A program made the translations under genes and the position numbers. From CAIODY01 sp046051225 (GTDB taxonomy: Bacteria; Bacteroidota; Bacteroidia; Chitinophagales; CAIODY01), in the NCBI GenBank assembly GCA_046051225.1, contig JBJOOR010000011.1, positions 67,876 to 131,875 on the forward strand: a DNA stretch of 64,000 bases, read 5' to 3'. Each line of letters starts with the position of its first letter. Within the stretch, counting starts at the first letter, position 1. The notes under the pieces were generated by a model. It saw only the letters and a list, made by a program, of their open reading frames with translations. It was not told the origin of the DNA and did no database searches. This document shows, in pieces, positions 51,969 through 64,000 of this stretch.

Positions 51969-53227
51969 TCCTTATCAAAAGTTTCTTCCATACGCAATAC
52001 TGCATAAATAGAAACCGACATTACAATTATTCCTGTAAGAATTGCTGCATAAATTAAAGTATGGTCGGTTGAGTAATCATTCTTTTTAAAATAAAAACGG
52101 AAGCCTGTAAATATTGCCGAAATAATAGGCAACGAACCTCTTACAAAATTGGGTACTGTGGTAGTAACCGTTGACCGAATATTAGTACCAAAGCTTTCAG
52201 CAGCAATGGTTACAAATACTGCCCAATAGCCAACGCCTGTGCCTACTATGAAAATAACGAAATAGAACATTGTGGCTGATATGCCCGACGACAAAAAATA
52301 GATACCTAATGCCACTACTGTAGCCAATAAATAAATTAAAATTGTTTTAGTTCGGCTGCGTAAATACTGACTTAATATGCCACAAAGTAAATCGCCAAAT
52401 GTAGTACCAGCATAAGATGCAGCAACAGCCAACGGTGCAAATATTTTTCCGTTTACTTTTAATGCTTCGGCAAACTCGGGTGAAAGTGTAACCAAAATAC
52501 CGATTACATACCAACAAGGCCAACCAATTAAAATACACTTAATGTATTTTTTTAGATTTTTAAAATCAGAAAGTAGGATAAATAAATTTCCTCTTTTTAC
52601 ATGCGTTTGATGTTTAATATTTTCAAACATACCCGATTCAAATAATCCAATTCGCATAATTAAAAGCACCAAGCCCATGCCACCGCCTATGTAATAACAA
52701 GTGCGCCAACCTTCGCCGTGCATACCAAAAAAATAACCCATCAAGCCGCCAAACACAGCACCCGAAACACCAATAGTGGCAACCATTGTGGTGCCATAGC
52801 CCCTGTGTTCTTTATGCATTTGTTCAACTACTAATGTAATGCCTGCGCCTAATTCGCCAGCCAAACCAAAGCCAGCAATGAATCTTAAAATCATGTATTG
52901 ATTCAAATTAGTAACCATTCCATTCGCAATATTGGCTAACGAATACAATAAAATAGAACCAAATAAAACCGAAAGTCGTCCTTTTTTATCGCCTAAAATG
53001 CCCCAAAAAATACCACCAATCAACATGCCCAACATTTGAATATTGATAAGCAACAAGCCATTGCTTTCGATATTTTCTTTGCCTATAATGCCTATAGTTT
53101 TTAAACTAGGAATACGAACAATACTAAATAAAATTAAATCATAAATATCAACAAAATAGCCTAATGCAGCTACAATAATGGTGGCGCTAAGCAAATGCTT
53201 AATTTTAAAATCGTGGGTTGAATTCAT
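51947..53227 (-). CDS. MFS transporter (sugar/metabolite symporter type)
   Basis: This 426-residue protein has about 12 hydrophobic helices. Typical MFS loop motifs are GDKKGRLSVLFGS (motif A, between helices 2 and 3) and RFIAGFGLAGELGAG on helix 4. The opening LGYFVDIYDLILFSIVR resembles metabolite:H+ symporters of the ShiA/ProP type. The substrate is unknown. It lies 12 bases downstream of the DedA gene on the same strand. Confidence 0.88.
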   Translation of the reverse strand: MNSTHDFKIKHLLSATIIVAALGYFVDIYDLILFSIVRIPSLKTIGIIGKENIESNGLLLINIQMLGMLIGGIFWGILGDKKGRLSVLFGSILLYSLANIANGMVTNLNQYMILRFIAGFGLAGELGAGITLVVEQMHKEHRGYGTTMVATIGVSGAVFGGLMGYFFGMHGEGWRTCYYIGGGMGLVLLIMRIGLFESGMFENIKHQTHVKRGNLFILLSDFKNLKKYIKCILIGWPCWYVIGILVTLSPEFAEALKVNGKIFAPLAVAASYAGTTFGDLLCGILSQYLRSRTKTILIYLLATVVALGIYFLSSGISATMFYFVIFIVGTGVGYWAVFVTIAAESFGTNIRSTVTTTVPNFVRGSLPIISAIFTGFRFYFKKNDYSTDHTLIYAAILTGIIVMSVSIYAVLRMEETFDKDLNYVEE

Positions 53228-53239
53228 TTTGAAAAATTA

Positions 53240-53926
53240 TTATTGCACTTTGCTTTTTCCAAAAAATAATTTCCATAATACAGGAGCAGTAGTTATGAAA
53301 ATAATTCCAATTACAATTATTTCTAAATGCGATTTTAAATCGAATTGAAATTGATTGAAAATAAATATTTGTAAAAAATGACCAGCAAAAATCATACTGA
53401 TAACCCATGCTACACATCCTACAATATTATAAAACATAAATTTACGTTTATCCATTCCCACAATGCCTGCTACGATGGGTGCAAACGTACGTATGATGGG
53501 CAAAAAACGAGCAAACACAACTGCTCCGCCACCATGCTTTTCATAAAAATCGTGGGCATCGTGCAAATATTTTTTCTTAAATAAAAATCTATCTTTCCAA
53601 TTAAACATAGTTGGGCCTATTTTTTTGCCCAATGCAAAACCTACTGCATTACCTATTATTCCAGCTATAATTACTAAAATTGAAATCAATGATAAATTAA
53701 GCCATTCATTTTCGAATCCACTGATGCCAAATGTTTTCAAAAAATCATTAGCTAAATTGCTACTATAAATGCCACAAACAAATAAAAGGCTATCGCCAGG
53801 AAGAAAAAACCCAACAAATAAGCCTGTTTCGGCAAAAATGATAAATAGTAAAAACCAAATACCACCGTGTGCAATAATCCATTCAGGATTAATAAAATGT
53901 TTTAGATTATCTATTATTTCGTGCAT
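53240..53926 (-). CDS. DedA family membrane protein
   Basis: The 228-residue protein has five to six hydrophobic helices and the family motifs FLPGDSLLFVCG and FARFLPIIRTFAPIVAG (VTT domain). DedA proteins help keep the proton motive force and translocate lipid carriers such as undecaprenyl phosphate; the exact substrate here is unknown. Probably co-transcribed with the MFS gene. Confidence 0.92.
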   Translation of the reverse strand: MHEIIDNLKHFINPEWIIAHGGIWFLLFIIFAETGLFVGFFLPGDSLLFVCGIYSSNLANDFLKTFGISGFENEWLNLSLISILVIIAGIIGNAVGFALGKKIGPTMFNWKDRFLFKKKYLHDAHDFYEKHGGGAVVFARFLPIIRTFAPIVAGIVGMDKRKFMFYNIVGCVAWVISMIFAGHFLQIFIFNQFQFDLKSHLEIIVIGIIFITTAPVLWKLFFGKSKVQ

Positions 53927-53968
53927 AATTAGCGGTAAATATAGCAGAATTTGTTTATAATCTAACTA

Positions 53969-53998
53969 TTTGAAAATAGCTTGATTCTTCTAACTTTG
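53969..53998 (+). promoter_or_regulatory. Promoter of smc (-33 and -7)
   Basis: TTTG (53969-53972), 18 bases, then TAACTTTG (53991-53998) followed by CA is a full match to the Bacteroidota consensus. The start codon is 120 bases further, so a leader of about 115 bases is expected. Confidence 0.65.
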
Positions 53999-54045
53999 CA
54001 ATCCTTTTTTTAAGGAAAGTTATTCGCAATTAAATTAGTTAATGA

Positions 54046-54114
54046 GTTATTGGTAATACAAATTCATACAACTATTTTAATTGATAACTTAATAACCCAA
54101 TAACCTAATAACTA
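54046..54114 (+). repeat. Inverted repeat and 8-base tandem repeats in the smc leader
   Basis: GTTATTGG (54046-54053) is complementary to CCAATAAC (54097-54104). The right part is also three tandem 8-base units (AATAACCC, AATAACCT, AATAACTA) ending 4 bases before the ATG at 54119. Confidence 0.5.
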
Positions 54115-54118
54115 AAGC

Positions 54119-57100
54119 ATGCGCTTAACAAGTTTAGAAGTAAAAGGATTTAAAAGTTTTGCCGATAAAACCACTATTCATTTCAACGATAACATGACAG
54201 GTATCGTAGGGCCAAATGGCTGTGGCAAATCTAATGTGGTAGATGCTATTCGTTGGGTAATTGGCGAACAAAAAGCTAGAACTTTGCGTAGTGGTAAAAT
54301 GGAAGATTTAATTTTTAATGGCTCGAAAGGTAGAAACGCCAGCAATCTTGCCGAAGTGGCGCTTACATTTGAAAATACAAAAAATCAATTAGGAACCGAA
54401 TTTAGTACCATCCGAATTAGCCGTATGTATTTTAGAAATGGCGAATCGGAATATAGAATTAATGATGTGCCATGCCGTTTAAAAGACATCAATAATTTAT
54501 TTATGGATACTGGTGTAAGCAGCGATAGTTATGCTATTATCGAATTAAAAATGATTGAAGAAATTATTTCGGATAGAGAAAATTCGAGACGACAATTATT
54601 TGAACAAGCTGCTGGAATTTCGAAATATAAAGAACGTAAACGTGAAACGATTAGCAAATTAGAAAGCACTCAAACCGATTTAAATCGTGTTGAAGATTTA
54701 TTATTTGAAATTGAAGGCAATTTAAAATCGTTGGAAAGTCAAGCCAAAAAAGCTAAAAAATATTACGAATTAAAAGAGGAATACAAAAAAGAAAGTGTTG
54801 ATTTAGCTGCGTTTACTTTGGTAAATTATAAAGATGAATTTGAAAATATTACTAAAAAACAAGAAGAAGAAAGCGATAGAAAATTACAAGTAGAAACTGA
54901 ATTGAATCAGATACAAGCGGCTGTAGAAAAGGATAAAGTGGTATTGATTGATAAAGAAAGAAGATTGAATGAAACGCAAAAAAACTTTAATGAGTTTTTA
55001 AATAATATTACTCAACAAGAGAATGATAAAAAATTGGCGCAAGAAAAAATTAAATTTTTACTTGAAAAGCAAACCAATTTAAAACAACAAATTGAAAATA
55101 GTAAAACTACTATTGCCACTTTACAATCGGATATTGAAAATGCTGGCAACAGAAAAGAAGATATTTTAAAAGATTTAGAAAATGCTGAAAGCAAATTAAC
55201 CACTGCTAAAGAAGCATTGGAAAATGTGAAATTAGCGTATGAAGAAAAACGCAAACAATTGGCTGATGAGCAATTGAAAAAACAAGTGGTCGATAAGCAT
55301 TATTATGATAACGAAAAAGAGATTGCAGTAGGCGATGCCCAGCGCAATAGCCACATTGCTGAAATTAATCAAAGTGCTTTGTGGATAGCCAGCAGCAAGG
55401 AACAAAAGGAAAGTTTGCAAAAACAAAGCGAACATTTAATTAAAGAAAAAGAGGAAATAGAAATTGCTTTTAAAGCTGCCGAAGAACAGGAATTGCAATT
55501 GCAAAATAATATTCGTTCGAGCCGTGAATTGTTAGACCAACTACGCCAAGAATTAGCTGTTCAAAATCGTCAGTTAGATGCTAAGCAAAATGAATACAAC
55601 CTTACCAAAAGTATGGTTGATAAATTAGAAGGTTTTCCTGATTCAATAAAGTTTTTAAAACAACAACCCAACTTTCCAAAATCAGCGCCGTTATTAAGCG
55701 ATATTATTGCGGCTAAGGATGAATACAAAGCCACAATCGAAAATTTATTAGAGCCATATTTGAATTATTATGTGGTTGAAACATTGGCTGAAGCTGTAAC
55801 TGCCGTTAATTTATTAAGCGATAATAAAAAAGGAAAAGCTAACTTTTTTATTTTAGAAGAATTAAAAGCTTACGAAAATATTGATGCCGAAACCATTGCT
55901 CATTGCACACATGCATTAAGTATTATTGAATCGGATGCTAAATATCAATCCTTAATTAATTATTTGCTTTGCAAAGTTTATATTACTGATGATGTTGAAA
56001 ATGCACCTGTATCAAGCCGACCAGATTTTACTTTTATTTCGCCCAATGCAAAATTTATTCGAAGCCGATTTGCATTAAGTGGTGGTAGCGTAGGATTGTT
56101 TGAGGGCAAGCGTTTGGGGCGTTTAAAAAATTTAGAAAAACTACAAGATGAAATTGCAAAATTAAAAATTTCGGCCGATGGAATTGATGTTAAGATTAAA
56201 GAAAATCAAACACAATTAGTAAGCATGAATCAGCAATTGCAAAATGTAAATTTGAATGCACAACGCAATAAACTGAATCAGAAAACAAATGAAATGATTG
56301 CTGTAAAAACGAAATTAGAAAACGTTGAACTGCAATCGAAAAGTAATGAAGAACGCCAAACTGCTATTGCTGAAAAAATAAAATTGATTGAAGAAAAGCA
56401 AAAAGGATGGCTTGGAAAATTAGAAGAATTAAGAATTGAACGAGATGCATTTCAATCAAAAATTGATGAATTGGCTGTGGCATATAATGATGCCAATAAT
56501 TTATTGCAACAACAAACCAATGAATTTAATCAAACTAATATTCATTTTATTCAACAACAAAATAGTTTAAAAACTATTGAACAAGAAATTCATATTAAGC
56601 AAAATCAGATTACACAAATTAATCAGCAATACGAACAAAACCAGCAAGCACTAGGCATTGCAGAGGTTGATTATTATGATTTGAATAAAAATTTAGAAGT
56701 TGTTGAAATTCAATTAAGCAATTTAATTGGCAAACGTGAAGGCTTAGAAAATGAATTAAAAACCATTGAAGAAGAGTATTACAAAAGCCGAACTACGATT
56801 GATGAATTGGATAATAAATTAAAATCGTTGCAACGTACTAAAGAACAAGTGGATGCCATTATTCAATCTATTAAAGATAAAAATACAGATTTGCGTTTGC
56901 AATTAAGTGGCTTGAAAGAGCGCTTGAGTATTGAGTTTAACATTAATATTGATGATATAATTGACAACGGGCCAAACCCCGATTTGAATTACGAAGAATT
57001 GCAATTAAGCGTTTCGAAAGCTAAAGAACGCTTAGAAAAATTTGGAGAAATTAATCCAATGGCGGTAGAAGCATTTGAGGAAATGAAAACACGTTATGAT

Positions 57101-57646
57101 TTTATTGTAGCTCAAAAAACAGATTTAGTTTCGGCTAAAACATCGTTGGAAGAAACGATGAAAGAAATTGAAACTACAGCCAGCGAAAAATTCTTAGATG
57201 CATTTACAAAAGTTAAAGCCAACTTCATTAGCGTATTTCAAAAATTATTTACCGAAGGCGATCAATGCGATTTGTATTTAGAAAATCCTGATGATGTATT
57301 GGAAAGTAAAATTGAAGTAGTAGCCAAACCTAAAGGCAAAAAACCAAGCACTATTACGCAGCTTAGCGGTGGCGAAAAAACATTAACTGCTATTGCATTA
57401 TTATTTTCATTATACCTTTTAAAACCAGCGCCATTCTGTATTTTAGATGAAGTAGATGCACCTTTGGATGATAATAATGTGGGCAAATTCAACAACATGA
57501 TTCGTGAATTTAGTAATAATTCACAATTCATTATTGTAACACATAATAAAGCTACGATGGCTTCTGTTGATGTTATTTATGGTGTAACAATGGCAGAACC
57601 TGGCGTTAGTAGAATGGTGCCAGTTGATTTTAGAAGTTTAGAATAA
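54119..57646 (+). CDS. smc: Chromosome segregation protein SMC
   Basis: SMC compacts and separates chromosomes as a dimer with ScpA/ScpB. The 1175 residues fit: N-terminal ATPase half (RLTSLEVKGFKSFADKTT, Walker A GPNGCGKSN), first coiled coil (~170-500), hinge (~510-670), second coiled coil (~680-1000) and C-terminal ATPase half (signature LSGGEKTLTAIALLF, Walker B FCILDEVDAPLDD). It begins at the ATG at 54119. No scpA or scpB gene is adjacent. Confidence 0.97.
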   Translation: MRLTSLEVKGFKSFADKTTIHFNDNMTGIVGPNGCGKSNVVDAIRWVIGEQKARTLRSGKMEDLIFNGSKGRNASNLAEVALTFENTKNQLGTEFSTIRISRMYFRNGESEYRINDVPCRLKDINNLFMDTGVSSDSYAIIELKMIEEIISDRENSRRQLFEQAAGISKYKERKRETISKLESTQTDLNRVEDLLFEIEGNLKSLESQAKKAKKYYELKEEYKKESVDLAAFTLVNYKDEFENITKKQEEESDRKLQVETELNQIQAAVEKDKVVLIDKERRLNETQKNFNEFLNNITQQENDKKLAQEKIKFLLEKQTNLKQQIENSKTTIATLQSDIENAGNRKEDILKDLENAESKLTTAKEALENVKLAYEEKRKQLADEQLKKQVVDKHYYDNEKEIAVGDAQRNSHIAEINQSALWIASSKEQKESLQKQSEHLIKEKEEIEIAFKAAEEQELQLQNNIRSSRELLDQLRQELAVQNRQLDAKQNEYNLTKSMVDKLEGFPDSIKFLKQQPNFPKSAPLLSDIIAAKDEYKATIENLLEPYLNYYVVETLAEAVTAVNLLSDNKKGKANFFILEELKAYENIDAETIAHCTHALSIIESDAKYQSLINYLLCKVYITDDVENAPVSSRPDFTFISPNAKFIRSRFALSGGSVGLFEGKRLGRLKNLEKLQDEIAKLKISADGIDVKIKENQTQLVSMNQQLQNVNLNAQRNKLNQKTNEMIAVKTKLENVELQSKSNEERQTAIAEKIKLIEEKQKGWLGKLEELRIERDAFQSKIDELAVAYNDANNLLQQQTNEFNQTNIHFIQQQNSLKTIEQEIHIKQNQITQINQQYEQNQQALGIAEVDYYDLNKNLEVVEIQLSNLIGKREGLENELKTIEEEYYKSRTTIDELDNKLKSLQRTKEQVDAIIQSIKDKNTDLRLQLSGLKERLSIEFNINIDDIIDNGPNPDLNYEELQLSVSKAKERLEKFGEINPMAVEAFEEMKTRYDFIVAQKTDLVSAKTSLEETMKEIETTASEKFLDAFTKVKANFISVFQKLFTEGDQCDLYLENPDDVLESKIEVVAKPKGKKPSTITQLSGGEKTLTAIALLFSLYLLKPAPFCILDEVDAPLDDNNVGKFNNMIREFSNNSQFIIVTHNKATMASVDVIYGVTMAEPGVSRMVPVDFRSLE

Positions 57647-57721
57647 AAAATGTTTCTCTTTAATAAATAATAATTTTTACAAATACATTTTATTCGCTTC
57701 TTGTCTTTTATTTCTTTAAAT

Positions 57722-59089
57722 TTAAAACAATAACTTATAAACCTGTTCTAATTTTGAACAAGTAATCACTTCAATATTATATCTCGAAGTATCTAATCCT
57801 TTTTTGTTGTAAGCTGAAATTACAATTTTTTCGAAGCCCAATTTATCTGCTTCGGCAATACGTTGGTCGATTTTGTTGACAGCTCGTATTTCGCCACTCA
57901 AGCCCACTTCACCTACAAAACAAATATTGGCAGCTAGAGGTTTGTCTTCATAGCTGCTCAACAAGGCACTGCAAATTGCTAAGTCTAAAGCTGGGTCATC
58001 AATTTTTAATCCGCCAGCTAAATTCACAAAAACATCTTTTGTTCCGAATGTAAATCCGCCACGTTTTTCTAAAACGGCTAACAACATATTTAATCTTCGT
58101 AAATCAAAACCAGTTGCGGTTCGCTGCGGTGTGCTAAAATGCGTTTGTGTAACTAACGCTTGTGTTTCAATCAGCATCGGTCGCAAACCCTCCATAGTAG
58201 CAGCTATGGCAATTCCGCTTAATTGTTCTTCACGTTGTGTAATTAAAATTTCGCTTGGATTACTTACTTGCCGCAAACCATTGGGTTGCATTTCATAAAT
58301 ACCCAATTCACTGGTTGAACCAAATCTGTTTTTTAAAGTTCGTAAAATTCTGTATGTATAATGTTGATCGCCTTCAAACTGCAATACTGTATCAACCATG
58401 TGTTCCAGCACTTTTGGTCCGGCAATACTTCCATCTTTTGTGATGTGCCCAATCAAAAAAACAGGCACATTGGTTTCTTTGGCATAACGCTGCCATTCGC
58501 CTGTGCACTCCCGAATTTGCGACACACTGCCTGGCGTTGATTCAATTAAATTGCTGTGCAAAGTTTGGATAGAATCAATAATAATTACATCGGGTTGAAT
58601 TTGTTCGAGTGCTTTAAATATATGCTGGGTGCAGGTTTCGGTAAGCAAATACATTTCTTGTTTAGAGGAAATTCTATCAGCTCTCATTTTTATTTGCTGC
58701 TCACTTTCTTCACCACTGATGTACAATACTTTCTTGGGATGCAGTTGCAACGCCAGTTGCAGAAACAAAGTTGATTTACCAATGCCTGGTTCGCCAGCCA
58801 CCAATACCAATGAACCCGGTACAATGCCGCCGCCCAACACTCTGTTTAATTCAGAATCTGGTGTAATTAATTTGAATTCTAAACTCGGCACAATTTCATT
58901 TAAAGCCACGGGTTTGGCTATGGCAGATGATTTGCGAACATCACTTTTCCATTCGTAAGGTTTTTGTTCTTTACTAATTAATTCTTCTACAATGGTATTC
59001 CACTCACCACACGAATTACATTTACCAACCCATTTAGAATAATTTGTACCACAACTTTGGCAACTATATACTGTTTTTGTTTTCGACAA
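57722..59089 (-). CDS. radA: DNA repair protein RadA
   Basis: RadA is a RecA-like ATPase that processes recombination intermediates. The 455 residues show the N-terminal zinc finger (YSCQSCG and CNSCGEW), Walker A GEPGIGKST (~97), the RadA-specific LKNRFGSTSE motif and a C-terminal Lon-like domain. The start is TTG at 59089: the codon just upstream is an in-frame TAA, and no ATG lies before the zinc finger. It is convergent with smc; no terminator hairpin was seen between them. Confidence 0.95.
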   Translation of the reverse strand: MSKTKTVYSCQSCGTNYSKWVGKCNSCGEWNTIVEELISKEQKPYEWKSDVRKSSAIAKPVALNEIVPSLEFKLITPDSELNRVLGGGIVPGSLVLVAGEPGIGKSTLFLQLALQLHPKKVLYISGEESEQQIKMRADRISSKQEMYLLTETCTQHIFKALEQIQPDVIIIDSIQTLHSNLIESTPGSVSQIRECTGEWQRYAKETNVPVFLIGHITKDGSIAGPKVLEHMVDTVLQFEGDQHYTYRILRTLKNRFGSTSELGIYEMQPNGLRQVSNPSEILITQREEQLSGIAIAATMEGLRPMLIETQALVTQTHFSTPQRTATGFDLRRLNMLLAVLEKRGGFTFGTKDVFVNLAGGLKIDDPALDLAICSALLSSYEDKPLAANICFVGEVGLSGEIRAVNKIDQRIAEADKLGFEKIVISAYNKKGLDTSRYNIEVITCSKLEQVYKLLF

Positions 59090-59242
59090 TTATTTACTAT
59101 TTAATAAGGTTATAAGATAAATAAAAAGAATGGCAAGTTATAAAAACTAATATTTATAAATTATTTTCTACAAAAAAATTAGATCAAATTATAAAAAAAG
59201 GCAGGTAAGCGAAACTAATTATAATCTTGATTAATTAAAAAC

Positions 59243-59276
59243 AAAAAAAGCCCCATTAGATAACTAATGAGGCTTT
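59243..59276 (-). terminator. Terminator of the rRNA operon
   Basis: In minus-strand sense GCCTCATTAG, TTAT, CTAATGGGGC is followed by T7. It lies 10 bases past the 5S gene. Confidence 0.88.
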
Positions 59277-59285
59277 ATAAAAAAT

Positions 59286-59393
<108 letters not shown>

Positions 59394-59484
59394 TAAAAAA
59401 ATTATGACAAAAATTGGAAACTCAGAATTAAAAGTTGAAGTAATCAGTTCGTTAATAAATAATTTTCCTAATAAAAGGAAAAAA

Positions 59485-62350
<2,866 letters not shown>

Positions 62351-62466
62351 ATTTTAAATTGATAATTAACATAGTCAATTACTTCAACATTTATTAAAAT
62401 AAATTTTAAATTTTCTGAGTTGCCAATATGTCAAAGAACTTTATTCCTAATTTAATTAAGAATTAG

Positions 62467-62540
62467 TGGAGGTGAACGGAGTCGAACCGATGACCCCCTG
62501 CTTGCAAAGCAGGTGCTCTAGCCAGCTGAGCTACACCCCC
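62467..62540 (-). tRNA. tRNA-Ala (anticodon TGC)
   Basis: A 74-base cloverleaf: acceptor GGGGGTG/CACCTCC, anticodon stem CCTGC/GCAGG with loop TTTGCAA, T arm GGTTCGACTCC. CCA is not encoded. It lies between 23S and tRNA-Ile in the rRNA spacer. Confidence 0.96.
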
Positions 62541-62591
62541 AATTATTTTCAAAATAATCAGTGTGCAAAAATTGATTAATGTCACTGATAG

Positions 62592-62665
62592 TAGTCCCGC
62601 CCAGAGTTGAACTGGGGACCTCTACATTATCAGTGTAGCGCTCTAACCAACTGAGCTACGAGACT
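62592..62665 (-). tRNA. tRNA-Ile (anticodon GAT)
   Basis: A 74-base cloverleaf: acceptor AGTCTCG/CGGGACT, anticodon stem CTACA/TGTAG with loop CTGATAA, T arm AGTTCAACTCT. It is the first tRNA after 16S, the usual order. Confidence 0.96.
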
Positions 62666-62750
62666 GTTTGAAAGAGGCTATAAAAAGCCTATTCTAAATT
62701 GAAATAATAGGAAGAAACAACAAATTAATAAAATAAAACAAATAATCTCT

Positions 62751-64000
<1,250 letters not shown>

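Overview
The window is a 64 kb piece of a chromosome from a low-GC member of the Bacteroidota, most likely a Chitinophagia/Sphingobacteriia-type lineage. Evidence: secreted proteins end in type IX secretion (T9SS) sorting domains (type A at about 1-600, 10300-14376, 26895-27476 and 27540-29075; type B at 37585-39717). Many genes are preceded by the Bacteroidota -7 element TAnnTTTG and have no Shine-Dalgarno sequence. The families DUF4270 and DUF4286, class III glutamine synthetase, a long NusB and a SusC-like carboxypeptidase-regulatory TonB receptor point the same way. No phage, insertion sequence, integrase, plasmid gene or CRISPR array was seen.

Layout. 1-10 kb: the end of a T9SS cargo gene, a helix-hairpin-helix protein and an acyl-CoA dehydrogenase, then a minus-strand cluster (half-length glycogen-synthase-like protein, DUF4270 lipoprotein, glmS) back to back with panC, a serine hydrolase and a DUF4286 protein. 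10-17 kb: a giant BspA-type repeat protein with exactly 21 x 78 bp repeats, divergent from a sensor kinase/LuxR-type regulator pair; two matching palindromes lie in the shared control region. 17-22 kb: a sigma-54 response regulator, two lipoproteins (one an M48 peptidase), PlsC, a DUF2520 protein and a TIGR01777 epimerase. 22.7-26.8 kb: a C39-peptidase ABC exporter, a HlyD-type adaptor and a four-helix membrane protein, without a recognisable peptide precursor. 26.8-29 kb: two T9SS cargo genes and a leftover sorting-domain fragment. 29-37 kb: rnhB, a cytosolic TPR hybrid kinase, a small DUF5679-like protein, rsgA, a TonB receptor, an SDR enzyme and an outer-membrane protein. 37-41 kb: a kelch T9SS-B protein and a WG-repeat protein, then three mini-hairpins.

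41-48 kb holds nitrogen and energy genes: glnN, a membrane pyrophosphatase with an unusual Cys/Met/His-rich tail, and a Leu/Glu-type dehydrogenase. 48-59 kb is housekeeping: nusB, ettA, a TPR lipoprotein, an MFS transporter, DedA, smc and radA. 59.2-64 kb is a complete minus-strand rRNA operon apart from the 16S 5' end: 16S, tRNA-Ile(GAT), tRNA-Ala(TGC), 23S, 5S and a terminator.

The most distinctive observations are: a 132 bp perfectly identical sorting-domain segment shared by two unrelated genes 28.5 kb apart, plus a third antisense remnant; the indel-free repeat array next to a paired-palindrome control region; the pyrophosphatase metal-site-like tail; the orphan C39 export operon; and a glycogen-synthase-like protein lacking its C-terminal half and its substrate-binding motif. 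All functions are inferred from sequence reading only; no database search was possible.
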